Assembly: GCF_025384765.1 (NCBI RefSeq)
Contig: NZ_VHLL01000011.1
Coordinates: 1-55,989, forward strand
Direction: 5' to 3'
Origin: Methanoculleus formosensis
GTDB taxonomy: Archaea; Halobacteriota; Methanomicrobia; Methanomicrobiales; Methanoculleaceae
DNA: 55,989 nt
A model generated the notes under the pieces. That model was given only the letters and a program-made list of their open reading frames with translations. It was not told the DNA's origin and made no database searches. Of the stretch, positions 43,587 through 52,614 are shown piece after piece. Positions within the stretch are counted from its first letter, which is position 1. The number at the start of each line of letters is the position of its first letter. A program made the position numbers and the translations under genes.

Positions 43587-46500
43587 AGCCAGTGCTCCTG
43601 GACGATCCGCATGGACATGTCCAGCTCGTCGTATACTTCATCCCGGATCGCCGAGTCGCGGATGTTGAGCGCCTCGCTCACGGCCAGATCAAGGATCTCC
43701 CTCGTACGGTCTTCGTAACGTTCCGCATAGATCCGGCACGCTATATCGCCGAGCACGAACGCCCGCCGCGAGAGCGGCCTGATGATCCGGGCCTCCTCGA
43801 GAGCACAGAGCAGCATCCTGTCTGCAACCTCCTGCTGCCCTGCGTTCCTGGAGATGAGGTAGAGTTCGGTGTAGTAGGTCGCCCGCTTCGCCCGATCAGG
43901 CGCCGCATGGATCGCCCGATCGAGCGTGACCATGTCCTTTGTGGTGTAATCGCCTCTCCGGATCTTGTCCCGGCAGTCCAGGATCCTGGCATACACGGTG
44001 TTCCTCCATGCCGGGGGCATCTCCTGTTCGAGCTGGACAGTCAGGTTGTACCGGATCCTGTCGTCATCGATTGCAGAGACGATACCGGCGGCGCGCTCCC
44101 GGGCAGCCGGTTTCCCGCTCGCCCGGTAGTACGAGAAGAGCATCTGTGCCATCCGCTGCTGTGTCATGGCGGTGATGAACGGGATCTGGATGTAACCGGC
44201 AGTCTGCTCCATGCCGTTCAACAGTTCGTCGATCTCCTCCTCGTCACCGTATGACTCGGCGTACTGCGCCACATCAAAGAGCATCGAGAGCCGGACGTAG
44301 GGAGAGGGGATGTTCACGACGGTGCGACACATCGACGAGAGGATATCTTTCCTCTGCGCAGGCTCGCTGACCATGTCGAAGACCGCCGCAAGCGCGTCCA
44401 CGTACTCGACCGGGTCACCGATCCTGCCGACCTGTTCAATCGCCCACTCGACGTCATTCTCCTGCCGGTTTACGGCACTGAGGTTTCTTGCAGCATAGAT
44501 CAGGTTCTTCCTGACGAACGCCTCCCGCTCGCCCCCTGCGGCGTCAAGCGTCTTCTGCGCCTCGAGAAGGTAGTCTCTGGCCGCATCGTGATCGATCCCG
44601 GCCATGAGACCGGCGAGGTCGGCGAGCATGATCGTGCGGACGGATGGATCGGAGAGGTCGCCGATGGTCTCGTGGAGCCTCCGGATGATCGTCTCGGCCC
44701 GCTTGACGTTATCGAGGGCCGAGTAGGCGCTCACGACCCGGTACATCCCGGTGTAGCGCGCATAGACGTCGCTGGTCTGTTCGAGGAGCCGATACATCAG
44801 TTCGAGCACCGGCTCTGCTGCCGCCCCTCCTTCGATCCCTTCGAGCAGGTAAGCCGTCACCTCATACGGATCGGCAGAGTCGAACTCTTTCGTGTAGTCG
44901 GTGAAGAACGTGAGGATCCGCTGGATCATGGCGGTCCTCTCGTATTCGCCGTCGATCTCCAGGGAGAAGAGCGACATGGGTGCCACAAGGGTCGGGCTCG
45001 CGTAGACCTGCGTGTACTCGAGCATGATATCGACGTAACTCGCTATCTTGATCGATATCTCCTCGCGCGGGGTGCTGGTCTTGAGGAGGTCGAGCGCGAT
45101 CTCAAACGGCTCCATCATGCCGTCGAAGATCTGCGCCTCCCCCCGGGAGAGGTGGTCCGCCACCTGCAGGCTCCCGACCCGGACGTAGCCTTCTACGAGG
45201 GGATCGGCAAGTTGCCGCTGCAGGGACGGGTCGACGATCTGTGAGAGGATCTGGCCCGCCTCGTCCAGCGCCTGAAGCGAGAGCTGTTCGATCCCGTACA
45301 TGATCAGGCCGTGGACGACCTTGCCCATCGCAAAGAGGCAGTAGTCCCGCTCTAAGAGGGACGTGGAGAGAACCCGCATCCCGTGGAGCAGGTCGAGGTC
45401 GCCATCCTCAACGGCGAGCACGGCAGCCTGGTCCACGATGCCCCCCATCGCCTCTGCCCGTGTCCGCTGGTCCACGATCTCGCAGGTGAGTCCGGTCGCG
45501 TGCCGGAGGAGATCCCGGTCTTTCCGGGCGACGCCGACCCGTGCCATCTCGACTGCGATGGTCGAGATGGCCTGCTCGCGGAGTTCCTGGTTGCCGATCT
45601 GGCTCACCAGGTCCACGAGAGCCGATGGGTCTTTCTGGCGGACGAATCCACGCTCGATCAGGATGGTGCTGGACTCGAGAAGCAGGGTGTCCTGCGTGCG
45701 GTGCGAGCCCGCGAGTTCCTTTATGGCCGGTATGTGCCTGACGACCTCGTCAAAGTCGTACTCCTTGCAGAAGTCGGTCACCGCCTGGTGAACCAGCGAA
45801 TCGGCGATCTCGATCTCCAGTGTGGCGAGGATGTTCTCGCGGACGAGTCCGATCTCGTCGCGCCGGACCCCCTCTTTGATCAGGCGGACACTGGTGTCGA
45901 AAAACTGAGCGTTGATCCTCTGTGCACTGCTGCTGGCCTTCTTCATGACCTCGATCGCGTGGTAGAAGTCGCCCATGCGTGAGAGTGCGTCGGTTATCTG
46001 CCGGTAGAGCTGGCCCGCTTTCATGGGATCGCAGGACTCGTCGATCAGCGGTGTGATGTCGAGGAGGATGGTCGGGTTGCCGCTCTTCTCGACGACCGCG
46101 ATCCCGGAGAGGACGATCTCTTCGATGGGAAGCTGTCCTTCTCCCTCGCGGCGGGCGTTGAACTCGAACGCCTTCTCGAGGAACCAGCGCTCCCCGCTCC
46201 GTTCGGCTTTCTTCAGGAGTTCGAGGACGAGGGTCTGGCCTGCCCATGGCTTCTCATCGTCGATACTGAGCAGTCTGGCGTATACCTGTTTTTTGTCTCG
46301 CTGGCGGTCGAGGAGGTGCTCGGTCAGGATCGCGAGAATCTCCGTAAGCCGCTCTTCGGGGATATCCGGGAGAGAGTCGAGGATATGTTCGATATCGGAG
46401 ACCTCCTTCTTCAGGGAGGATTTCCAGGCAGCGTCCACGATGTCGGCGATTGAGTTGGTGCGCCGGATCTTCTGGTTGATCTCGGCAGCGCTTGAAAGCC

Positions 46501-47149
46501 CGGCGGTCACGAGGTTGATATCGCCCGCCTCGATGCCGGCCCCGGCGATCGCCCGTGCCACGTCGGCGTGGAGTTGCGACTGCCGCGATATGTCGCCGAT
46601 CTCGGGGAGCATCTGGAGAGCATACTGCATGATCTCGGTGTTCCGGTGCTTCTGCCCGTACCGGATGAAGAGGGGGATAATCTCGGAGAGGATCGCCGAG
46701 CGGTATTTGCGGATGCTGATCTTATCGAAGGCCTCTCCCGCTTTTTCGATGTAATGGATGTCGCCGGTCTCTACTCCGGCCTCGACGAGGCCACGGGAGA
46801 TCCGGGCGAGGATATCTGATTGGTGGCTCTTGCGATCGAGTTTATCGACCAGCGTGAATATCGCGGAGAACCACGCTTCATCCTTCTTCTCGGTATAGAT
46901 AGCAGCAGCACGATTGGCGAGTTCGAATATCTCTTCTCTGCTCGGTTCGATGACCTGGCTCAAGAGTTCCGGCTGGCCTTCGCTGAACGCCGCTTCGACC
47001 AGAGCGGCATTCATCTGGTCGTAGAGCGATCTCTTCTCCTTCCTCGTCTGGGTCTCCGATATGTCCGAAGCCACCTTTTCAAGCTCACGCAGATCGCCTG
47101 AAGAGATAGCGGAGTTGATCTTCTGTTTTATCTGCAGTTTTCCATCCAT
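43583..47149 (-). CDS. Giant helical-repeat (alpha-solenoid) protein of unknown function
   Basis: A 1188-residue soluble protein with no signal peptide or membrane segment. It is built of many helical pairs of roughly 35 residues, such as KSHQSDILARISRGLVEAG and YRSAILSEIIPLFIRYGQK, resembling TPR/HEAT scaffolds. No catalytic motif is seen. I use ATG 47149 (MDGKLQIKQKI), with an upstream GTG possible at 47161. A TATA box sits at 47201. The downstream acylphosphatase is translationally coupled, so they form an operon that meets cas1 tail to tail. Confidence 0.85.
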   Translation of the reverse strand: MDGKLQIKQKINSAISSGDLRELEKVASDISETQTRKEKRSLYDQMNAALVEAAFSEGQPELLSQVIEPSREEIFELANRAAAIYTEKKDEAWFSAIFTLVDKLDRKSHQSDILARISRGLVEAGVETGDIHYIEKAGEAFDKISIRKYRSAILSEIIPLFIRYGQKHRNTEIMQYALQMLPEIGDISRQSQLHADVARAIAGAGIEAGDINLVTAGLSSAAEINQKIRRTNSIADIVDAAWKSSLKKEVSDIEHILDSLPDIPEERLTEILAILTEHLLDRQRDKKQVYARLLSIDDEKPWAGQTLVLELLKKAERSGERWFLEKAFEFNARREGEGQLPIEEIVLSGIAVVEKSGNPTILLDITPLIDESCDPMKAGQLYRQITDALSRMGDFYHAIEVMKKASSSAQRINAQFFDTSVRLIKEGVRRDEIGLVRENILATLEIEIADSLVHQAVTDFCKEYDFDEVVRHIPAIKELAGSHRTQDTLLLESSTILIERGFVRQKDPSALVDLVSQIGNQELREQAISTIAVEMARVGVARKDRDLLRHATGLTCEIVDQRTRAEAMGGIVDQAAVLAVEDGDLDLLHGMRVLSTSLLERDYCLFAMGKVVHGLIMYGIEQLSLQALDEAGQILSQIVDPSLQRQLADPLVEGYVRVGSLQVADHLSRGEAQIFDGMMEPFEIALDLLKTSTPREEISIKIASYVDIMLEYTQVYASPTLVAPMSLFSLEIDGEYERTAMIQRILTFFTDYTKEFDSADPYEVTAYLLEGIEGGAAAEPVLELMYRLLEQTSDVYARYTGMYRVVSAYSALDNVKRAETIIRRLHETIGDLSDPSVRTIMLADLAGLMAGIDHDAARDYLLEAQKTLDAAGGEREAFVRKNLIYAARNLSAVNRQENDVEWAIEQVGRIGDPVEYVDALAAVFDMVSEPAQRKDILSSMCRTVVNIPSPYVRLSMLFDVAQYAESYGDEEEIDELLNGMEQTAGYIQIPFITAMTQQRMAQMLFSYYRASGKPAARERAAGIVSAIDDDRIRYNLTVQLEQEMPPAWRNTVYARILDCRDKIRRGDYTTKDMVTLDRAIHAAPDRAKRATYYTELYLISRNAGQQEVADRMLLCALEEARIIRPLSRRAFVLGDIACRIYAERYEDRTREILDLAVSEALNIRDSAIRDEVYDELDMSMRIVQEHWL

Positions 47150-47200
47150 TTTGATCAGCACCCCCCCGTGGGTTCTGCATCATGGATATCCATCATCAGA

Positions 47201-47210
47201 TATATAGGTT
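47201..47210 (-). promoter_or_regulatory. TATA box of the solenoid/acylphosphatase operon
   Basis: On the minus strand CCTATATATC lies about 55 bases before ATG 47149, predicting a start near 47176. Confidence 0.65.
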
Positions 47211-47405
47211 GCCCCCCTCTCACAAAAATGTTTTTCAATGGATTTTGAGGGTTCCTCTAAAATATCAGGGATGAGGCGGGGGATAGCAGTCATCCCGGGC
47301 ATCCCGTGAGAAACTGCTTCATGGAGGGGTCGGCCCCGGAGTGGGGGCGGTGGGTTCTCGGGCCTGCCTGCCCGGTGGTGCCGCTGCTCTAACCCTGCTT
47401 CGGTT

Positions 47406-48764
47406 CTAACGACCCGTTGCAACCTTCATGATCTCGTGGTACATGGCGTCCGCGACGGCCGGATCCTTAGCCTCGATCATGACCCGGATCATTGGTTCCG
47501 TGCCCGATGCCCGCACCAGCGCCCAGACGTTCTCCCTGATTATCTTGATGCCGTCGATCTTCTCGATGGTCTCTCCTGCAAACGCCTCTTCGACGGCGCG
47601 GACGAGCGCTGCCGGGTCGGCGGTGTGGTGCTTCTCCTTAACCAGGTGGTATGCGGGGAGTTCGTCGACGATATCCGAGAGTTTCCTGCCCTTATGGCTC
47701 GCGAGCACCGCCACCATCATGGCGGCGGTCATGCCCCCGTCCCGGCAGAACTGGTGATCGGGATAGATCAGGCCGCCGTTCCCTTCGCCGCCAAACGAGA
47801 CCTTTCTGCCCTCGCCGATCAGCCCGAGCATCCTCCTCGCGACGTAGATGCTCCCGACGGGCGTATAGTCGACGGTGCAGTCGTGTTTCTCCGCGATATC
47901 CCGTATCAGCCGGGAGGTGGCGACCGGGGTGACGACGAGCCCGCCGCCGTTCCTCGCACAGATATAATCCTCGATGAGACCGAACTCGTAGTTCTCTTCT
48001 ATATAGCGTCCTATGGTATCGACGAAGACCGCCCGGTCGGCGTCGCCATCGTGCGCCACCCCGAAGTTGGCGCCCGTGGCGAGGACCATCTCCGAGAGGG
48101 GCTGCAATCCTTCGGCGGTCGGCTCAGGCATCCGGCCCGGGAAGGTGCCGTCGAGCCGGGCGTTGATGGTATGGACCCGGCACCCCATCCTGGAGAGGAT
48201 GATCGGGGTGGTGAGCGCCGCAGGCCCGGAGCCGGGGTCGACGACGACGGTCATGCCCGCGCCGATGCCCGCCGGGAAGTGTCCTACGATGGCCTCGATG
48301 TATTCCTCGAGCCGGTCGGGTGCAACGCTCTCGCTGCCGACGCCGTCCCAGTCGGCCACGTCGAACTCCTCGTTAAAGTACCGGCCTTCGAGCTGGACGA
48401 TCTCCTCATCGGCCATCTCGGTGCCGTCGGCCTCGATGATCTTCACGCCGTTATACTCGGGCGGGTTGTGGGACGCGGTGATCATCGCGCCGCCGTCAAA
48501 CCGATTTGTCTTGATGATGTACTGCAGGGCCGGGGTAGGAAGGATGCCCATGTCCACCACGTCGCACCCGGTCATCAGGAGCCCGGCCTTGAGGGCGTGG
48601 GTCAGGGCTTCGCCGGACGTCCGCGTATCTCTGCCGACCGCGATGCGGCCTCTTCTCATCGATCCGAGCGCGGCGCCAATCTTGAGGACGAGGGCCGGCG
48701 TCATCGTCTCTCCGATCACGCCCCGCACGCCGTTCGTCCCAAACATCTGTTTCTCGTTTCCCAT
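47406..48764 (-). CDS. glmM: Phosphoglucosamine mutase/phosphomannomutase
   Basis: A 452-residue phosphohexomutase. The phosphoserine is S98 in ITASHNPPEYNG, the metal loop is AHDGDADRAVF, the sugar loop is FGGEGNGGLIYP, and RASGTEPMIRVM binds phosphate. The opening MFGTNGVRG is typical of archaeal GlmM, which makes glucosamine 1-phosphate; phosphomannomutase activity is equally possible and would pair with ManC at 54267. Confidence 0.92.
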   Translation of the reverse strand: MGNEKQMFGTNGVRGVIGETMTPALVLKIGAALGSMRRGRIAVGRDTRTSGEALTHALKAGLLMTGCDVVDMGILPTPALQYIIKTNRFDGGAMITASHNPPEYNGVKIIEADGTEMADEEIVQLEGRYFNEEFDVADWDGVGSESVAPDRLEEYIEAIVGHFPAGIGAGMTVVVDPGSGPAALTTPIILSRMGCRVHTINARLDGTFPGRMPEPTAEGLQPLSEMVLATGANFGVAHDGDADRAVFVDTIGRYIEENYEFGLIEDYICARNGGGLVVTPVATSRLIRDIAEKHDCTVDYTPVGSIYVARRMLGLIGEGRKVSFGGEGNGGLIYPDHQFCRDGGMTAAMMVAVLASHKGRKLSDIVDELPAYHLVKEKHHTADPAALVRAVEEAFAGETIEKIDGIKIIRENVWALVRASGTEPMIRVMIEAKDPAVADAMYHEIMKVATGR

Positions 48765-48768
48765 TCGG

Positions 48769-49524
48769 TCACTTCTCCACGTCGTGTAGTTCCCGTTTCA
48801 GCCGGTCGATGGCGTTCGCAGCGGCGGCGAACGCCTCCTGCCTGTGCTCTGCAAGTATAGCAAGATATGTTATATCCTCTCCGGCATAGAGCCTCCCTTT
48901 CCGGTGGTAAAACCGGGCACCGATGATTCCCGGGACGGTCTCCATCTCTTTTCGGATGCTCTCCGTAACGTCATCGACGGTCTCATCAAAGTCCATGTAT
49001 TCCGTCCGGTCGTCACCCGACCACTCCCTGACGATTCCGTTGAACGTGAGGACCGCCCCGGCGTGCGAGACACCGCATTCGCGCTTCAGTTCCCTGACCA
49101 GCCCCTCGACGGTATAGTAGTCCTCGAACCGGTCGAGTGCGGCGACCGTCTCCTCGACTGAGGGGTTCCGGAGGACGATGTTCTCGCTCGGAAGGTCGCC
49201 TATCACGATCCGCGGGAACATTCTCGACTTGAACCCCTCGAGTATAGCGTATTCGGTCCCGGCGTTGCAGAGGACATCCAGGGTGGAGTCGAGATCGCTC
49301 TCGCGCCTGACGATGACCGACTTCTTTTCATCGACACCGCCGGATATAGCAGCATATGATTCATGGTATATGGTGGTGTCCTTTCCGGGCTCGAGCGAAA
49401 AGCCGTGGTGCCCGAGATGTTTGACTGCGCCGACGGTTCCGTGTTCGGAGAGCGCCCCGATCAGGCTCTTTATGAACGTGGTCTTCCCGGCGTTCGAGCG
49501 GCCGACGATCTGTATGATCTTCAT
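48769..49524 (-). CDS. Fused MobB (GTPase) and MoaE (molybdopterin synthase) protein
   Basis: A 251-residue two-domain protein. Residues 1 to about 140 are MobB: P-loop GRSNAGKTT (residues 8-16), LGHHGFSLEPGKDT and AILEGFKS. Residues from about 150 are MoaE: HAGAVLTFNGIVR, YHRKGRLYAGEDITYLAILAEHR and EAFAAAANAIDRLKRE. MoaE inserts sulfur into molybdopterin; MobB helps form the dinucleotide. Methanogens need tungsto- or molybdopterin for formylmethanofuran dehydrogenase. The usual WKKE end of MoaE is replaced by HDVEK, a point worth noting. Confidence 0.88.
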   Translation of the reverse strand: MKIIQIVGRSNAGKTTFIKSLIGALSEHGTVGAVKHLGHHGFSLEPGKDTTIYHESYAAISGGVDEKKSVIVRRESDLDSTLDVLCNAGTEYAILEGFKSRMFPRIVIGDLPSENIVLRNPSVEETVAALDRFEDYYTVEGLVRELKRECGVSHAGAVLTFNGIVREWSGDDRTEYMDFDETVDDVTESIRKEMETVPGIIGARFYHRKGRLYAGEDITYLAILAEHRQEAFAAAANAIDRLKRELHDVEK

Positions 49525-50108
49525 GGTTCCCCGTCTTCTCCCTCTTCGGTCTGCATCTCCCGGCTGCCCGCTTCCTGCGCCTCTTCTCCCTGGCTCCCTT
49601 CCTGGCCGGGCCGGGCCTTCAGGATGACCGAAGCCGCCTCGGCCACCCCCCGCATCACCTCGGTGATCCGGTCCTCGACGTCGATCTCGTCGTCGAGGTT
49701 CAGGCTCGTCCCTTCCACCTCCAGGAGGAACCGGGCGACCTCGCTCGCTTCAAAGAGGATCTCGTCGAGTTCCTCTGCGGTGAAAAAACCGCACATTGCT
49801 CCGTAGAAGAATGTGGCTCCTGCTTTCTTCACCTTCTTCTTGAACGAGCTCCTTGCCTGGTTGACTGCCTGCGGGGAGTAGGAGTCGACCATGAACGGGC
49901 AGAGTTCGGGGAGGTTCTCGCCGATGAACGTCATCTCTGAGCCGCTGGTGGTCTTGAAGTCTGCGCAGAGGCGGGCTATCGCCCACTCACGGGCGGTGAT
50001 GTGGGTGTGTTTGCGCAGGAACTGGTTGACCCGCTGGTAGGTGGCGCCGTCCACCTTCTTGAACTTCTGGTATTTGTTCGGGTCTTTGATGCTGTCTGGT
50101 CCTTCCAT
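49521..50108 (-). CDS. Conserved archaeal protein, probably DUF5806
   Basis: A 195-residue soluble protein, mostly alpha-helical, with basic early part (YQKFKKVDGATYQRVNQFLR), REWAIARLCADFKTTSG and an acidic Glu/Gly-rich tail (QEGSQGEEAQEAG). I recall a family of this kind (DUF5806) in haloarchaea and methanogens, but the family name is uncertain and the function unknown. It overlaps the MobB-MoaE gene by four bases, so they share a transcript. Ribosome site GAGGTAG lies before the ATG. Confidence 0.75.
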   Translation of the reverse strand: MEGPDSIKDPNKYQKFKKVDGATYQRVNQFLRKHTHITAREWAIARLCADFKTTSGSEMTFIGENLPELCPFMVDSYSPQAVNQARSSFKKKVKKAGATFFYGAMCGFFTAEELDEILFEASEVARFLLEVEGTSLNLDDEIDVEDRITEVMRGVAEAASVILKARPGQEGSQGEEAQEAGSREMQTEEGEDGEP

Positions 50109-50254
50109 TTTATCTACCTCTTGTTGGTTTTGCTATTTCAATAAGGCTGGTCGAGCGGTGGTGCTTCGGGAGAAGCCGGGTGCGCCGCAGGGATCGGTTG
50201 CTCTGCAGGCTACCGGCGTCATAATTGCCCCGGTTAATTATATAGCATCATATG

Positions 50255-50459
50255 GTTTATGCCTGTCCTTTTGTTCCCGGTGCGGGGCGGTATGATCCGC
50301 TCATCTGGGGCGGTGTATTGCACTATCCGGGCACAATACTCGGCGGGTATCGCTCCCGGATACTCCGGGGCCCGTCTGCGGCCGTTGGGATTCGATGCTT
50401 CCAGGGTCACTCGGGCTCTGGTGTGCCGCAACTTCCGGGGGTCTCCGGACTCAGTATTT
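50255..50459 (+). ncRNA. Candidate structured RNA 1
   Basis: Downstream of a strong TATA-like TTAATTATATAGC (50229-50242) the sequence folds into successive hairpins: GCGG/CCGC (50287-50300), GTATTG/CAATAC (50315-50339) and GTATC/GATAC (50347-50363). It does not carry the motifs of SRP RNA or RNase P RNA that I looked for. The 3' end is unknown; repeat D begins at 50460. Confidence 0.3.
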
Positions 50460-50620
50460 GAGGTCATCCCAAAAAGATCTCCGAACCTTCGGTATACCCT
50501 AATCGGAGCCCTTAATTCCTGGGTATCTGCCATCTGAGCCACGTCCTGAGCCGGGGATGAAACGGCTTCCCATTGGGTATCGCCACGCGGGGAGGGTCCG
50601 GGGGGGTGTCCCCCTCCCGG
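50460..50620 (+). repeat. Long dispersed repeat, copy D
   Basis: Copies D and E (55841 onward) agree over about 150 bases, including CCAAAAAGATCTCC, ATACCCTAATCGGAGC, TCTGCCATCTG and GAAACGGCTTCCCATTGGG. Both end in TATCGCCAC followed by a G-rich hairpin, the same terminus seen in the foldback elements. Copy D closes with CCGGGGGGGTGTCCCCCTCCC and has no second TGGCGATA end. Confidence 0.85.
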
Positions 50621-51024
50621 TAACAGCATTTTGGGACAACTTCTTTCGCTAAGACGGTTGAGGTAATCTTTGAGGGGGTCAAGCCCATCGACCTCTCTTC
50701 GCGTTCTCCCGCGTGAGATAATGGGTAAAGGTGGCACTATGCTCTCACGCGAAGATCGCGTTGCCGCGAAGTCCGGGTGCTGCCGATCTTGTTGTAGGTC
50801 GCTATGCGAGGCTGCATGGGTCGATTGCAAGGGCTGTTATGTGCGAAGTACTGGTACTGGGCGCTCTCCTTCGGGGCGGCCGCCGGGAATCCGGCACCCA
50901 CACATCGGACTTTTGGGCCACGATCGCGCTCGCCCCTATGGGTGAGGTTGTCTCCCGGGCCGATCGGGCGTTTATTCGCACCTGTGAGGGTCATTTATAT
51001 ATGGGCCGGAGGTGTGGGCTGCGT

Positions 51025-51192
51025 GGCACCTATGCTGCTCCCGGATCGTTCACTTTCATCCCGCGCGGTATGGGGTTCATATACCTGAAAGGGGATGTAT
51101 TCTGTAGGGTTTGCCACCCGCCCACCGGGGATGGGCAGCCCCGCATACCTCCGAACTCCGATATCGATTGCATCACCGAATACTCTTTTTTT
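51025..51192 (+). ncRNA. Candidate structured RNA 2
   Basis: TTTATATATGG (50994-51004) is a good TATA box, with transcription expected near 51025. About 160 bases on, seven Ts (51186-51192) form a likely stop, with further T runs at 51211 and 51236. The body contains hairpin GCCCA/TGGGC near 51120-51136. No conserved protein frame is convincing here. Confidence 0.3.
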
Positions 51193-51452
51193 ACGGATTC
51201 GGGTGAAGCCGGTCCCTTTTTTAATGCTCTGGCGCATTTTTTGAGTGATCTCAGGGGTGCGGCGTCGTCTGCTGCGGCTGCGGTTCTGACGGGTTATTCT
51301 CTTCTCCGGGCTCTCCTGCCTGTGTATCCGGTGCCCGGTTAGGTTCTTCCGTTGGGTCGCCCCCCTGTAGCGGCTCTTTCGGCGCAGATAGGTGCGGTTG
51401 GGGATCGGGAGCTTCTCTCCCGCCGGACGGGGTTTTTGGGTGATTGCAATTT

Positions 51453-51480
51453 ATTGCGGGGAATAGGCATTTACCGCAAT
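51453..51480 (+). promoter_or_regulatory. Inverted repeat upstream of recombinase gene
   Basis: ATTGCGG-N14-CCGCAAT (51453-51459 and 51474-51480) directly follows a TATA-like CAATTTATTG (51447-51456) and ends 33 bases before ATG 51514. It could be an operator controlling xerA. Confidence 0.5.
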
Positions 51481-51513
51481 CTTGATATGCTCCGTTATTT
51501 AATGTATTGTACA

Positions 51514-52428
51514 ATGGAAAATGCCTGTTTCTCGGAATGGCTGGATCGCTTCAGTAGTTACCTCCGGATGCGGAACTACTCGCCCCGGACCATCGAAAAA
51601 TACCTGCAGACCATCCGGCGTTTCGCCCGGTACGCCTGGCTCCGGCAGAACTCGGACGGGGTCTCGTTCGATGAGGCTGTGTTCGAGAACGCTCCGCTGG
51701 ATGCGGACGTCAATGTCTCGACGGCCCTCGTCACCGATTTCTTCTCCTATCTTACGGAGAAGCAGGATTACAAGCCCAAAACTCTCCATCGGATGATCTC
51801 GACGCTCTCCTCGTTCTACCGGTATCTCTACGTGCAGGGGGTCGTGGTCGCCGACCCGATGATCGGGGTGGAGCGGCCCCGGATCAAGAATCAGGAACTG
51901 AAATACCTCAAACACAGCCAGGTGGTCCGCCTGCTCAACACCATCGAGAGCGAGCGCGACCGGCTGATCGTCCGCCTGATCTACGCAACAGGTGTCCGTG
52001 TTTCGGAACTCTGCGCGATGTGCGTCGAAGATATCGATTTCGAGGAGCAGACGATACGAGTTAAGGGGAAAGGCGATAAGATAAGGACGGTATTCGTCGA
52101 CGACAAGACGCTTGAAGAGATCAACCGGTTTATCGGCAACAAGATCGAGGGGCCGCTCTTTCTGGGCCAGCAGGGCAATCATATCTCCCCGCGGACCGTC
52201 CAGCACCTCTTCAAGGAAAACGCTCCATCCGGGATTACGCCGCATAAAATCCGCCATTCTTACGCGAGCGAGCTCTATCGGCGGTCAAAGAACCTCCGTG
52301 TCGTGCAGGAGAACCTGGGGCACTCCTCCATCAAGACGACCGAGATCTACCTGCATACCGATATCGACGAGCGTAAACGCGTCTATCAGCAGTATTTCCC
52401 GCTCTCGAACGGAAAAAAGGAGGAGTGA
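51514..52428 (+). CDS. xerA: XerA-type tyrosine recombinase
   Basis: A 304-residue integrase-family recombinase. All catalytic residues are present: R162 (ATGVRVSELC), K186 (VKGKGDKIR), H244 and R247 (HKIRHSYASE), H270 (LGHSS) and Y279 (TEIYLHTD). The N-terminal SAM-like domain (NYSPRTIEKYLQ) is typical. Length and sequence fit archaeal XerA, which resolves chromosome dimers at dif. I chose ATG 51514; ATGs at 51487 and 51502 are in frame. No phage genes are adjacent. Confidence 0.88.
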   Translation: MENACFSEWLDRFSSYLRMRNYSPRTIEKYLQTIRRFARYAWLRQNSDGVSFDEAVFENAPLDADVNVSTALVTDFFSYLTEKQDYKPKTLHRMISTLSSFYRYLYVQGVVVADPMIGVERPRIKNQELKYLKHSQVVRLLNTIESERDRLIVRLIYATGVRVSELCAMCVEDIDFEEQTIRVKGKGDKIRTVFVDDKTLEEINRFIGNKIEGPLFLGQQGNHISPRTVQHLFKENAPSGITPHKIRHSYASELYRRSKNLRVVQENLGHSSIKTTEIYLHTDIDERKRVYQQYFPLSNGKKEE

Positions 52429-52614
52429 TCCGGCCCGGCGGACGATCCAAATAAACTGTATGATGCTATATGGGTGGCGGCCGACGTGGCACTCCATGGC
52501 GCAGGCGTGCGGGGGTATCCGCGGAGAACCTCCCCGTCTCTCCCGAAAGGGCACTCCCCTCCTTTCCCCCTCTCCCGGCAACGCTCAAATTACTGAAGCG
52601 CCTACCCTACTCAC

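Larger units (their letters stand above)
50109..51513. other. Gene-poor region with repeat D and candidate RNAs
   Basis: About 1.4 kb with no convincing protein gene. The open frames that cross it (for example 50731-51342) lack ordinary protein character. It contains strong TATA-like sequences at 50229-50242 and 50994-51004, repeat copy D, and three T runs near 51186, 51211 and 51236. Two candidate transcripts are entered separately. Confidence 0.65.

Noticed and set aside
42030-43600. CRISPR array or leader next to cas1
   Set aside because: I looked on both sides for regularly spaced direct repeats and found none.
47436-48860. 474-residue plus-strand open frame
   Set aside because: Antisense to glmM; no recognisable domains.
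50234-50830. 198-residue minus-strand open frame
   Set aside because: It spans the repeat D and the candidate RNA; no protein features.
50255-51192. SRP RNA or RNase P RNA in the gene-poor region
   Set aside because: The expected conserved motifs, the GGAAG-type SRP loop and the GAGGAAAGTC segment of RNase P RNA, were not found on either strand.
50731-51342. 203-residue plus-strand open frame in the gene-poor region
   Set aside because: Unusual composition, no start signal, no known domain, and it contains a TATA box and T runs more consistent with noncoding sequence.
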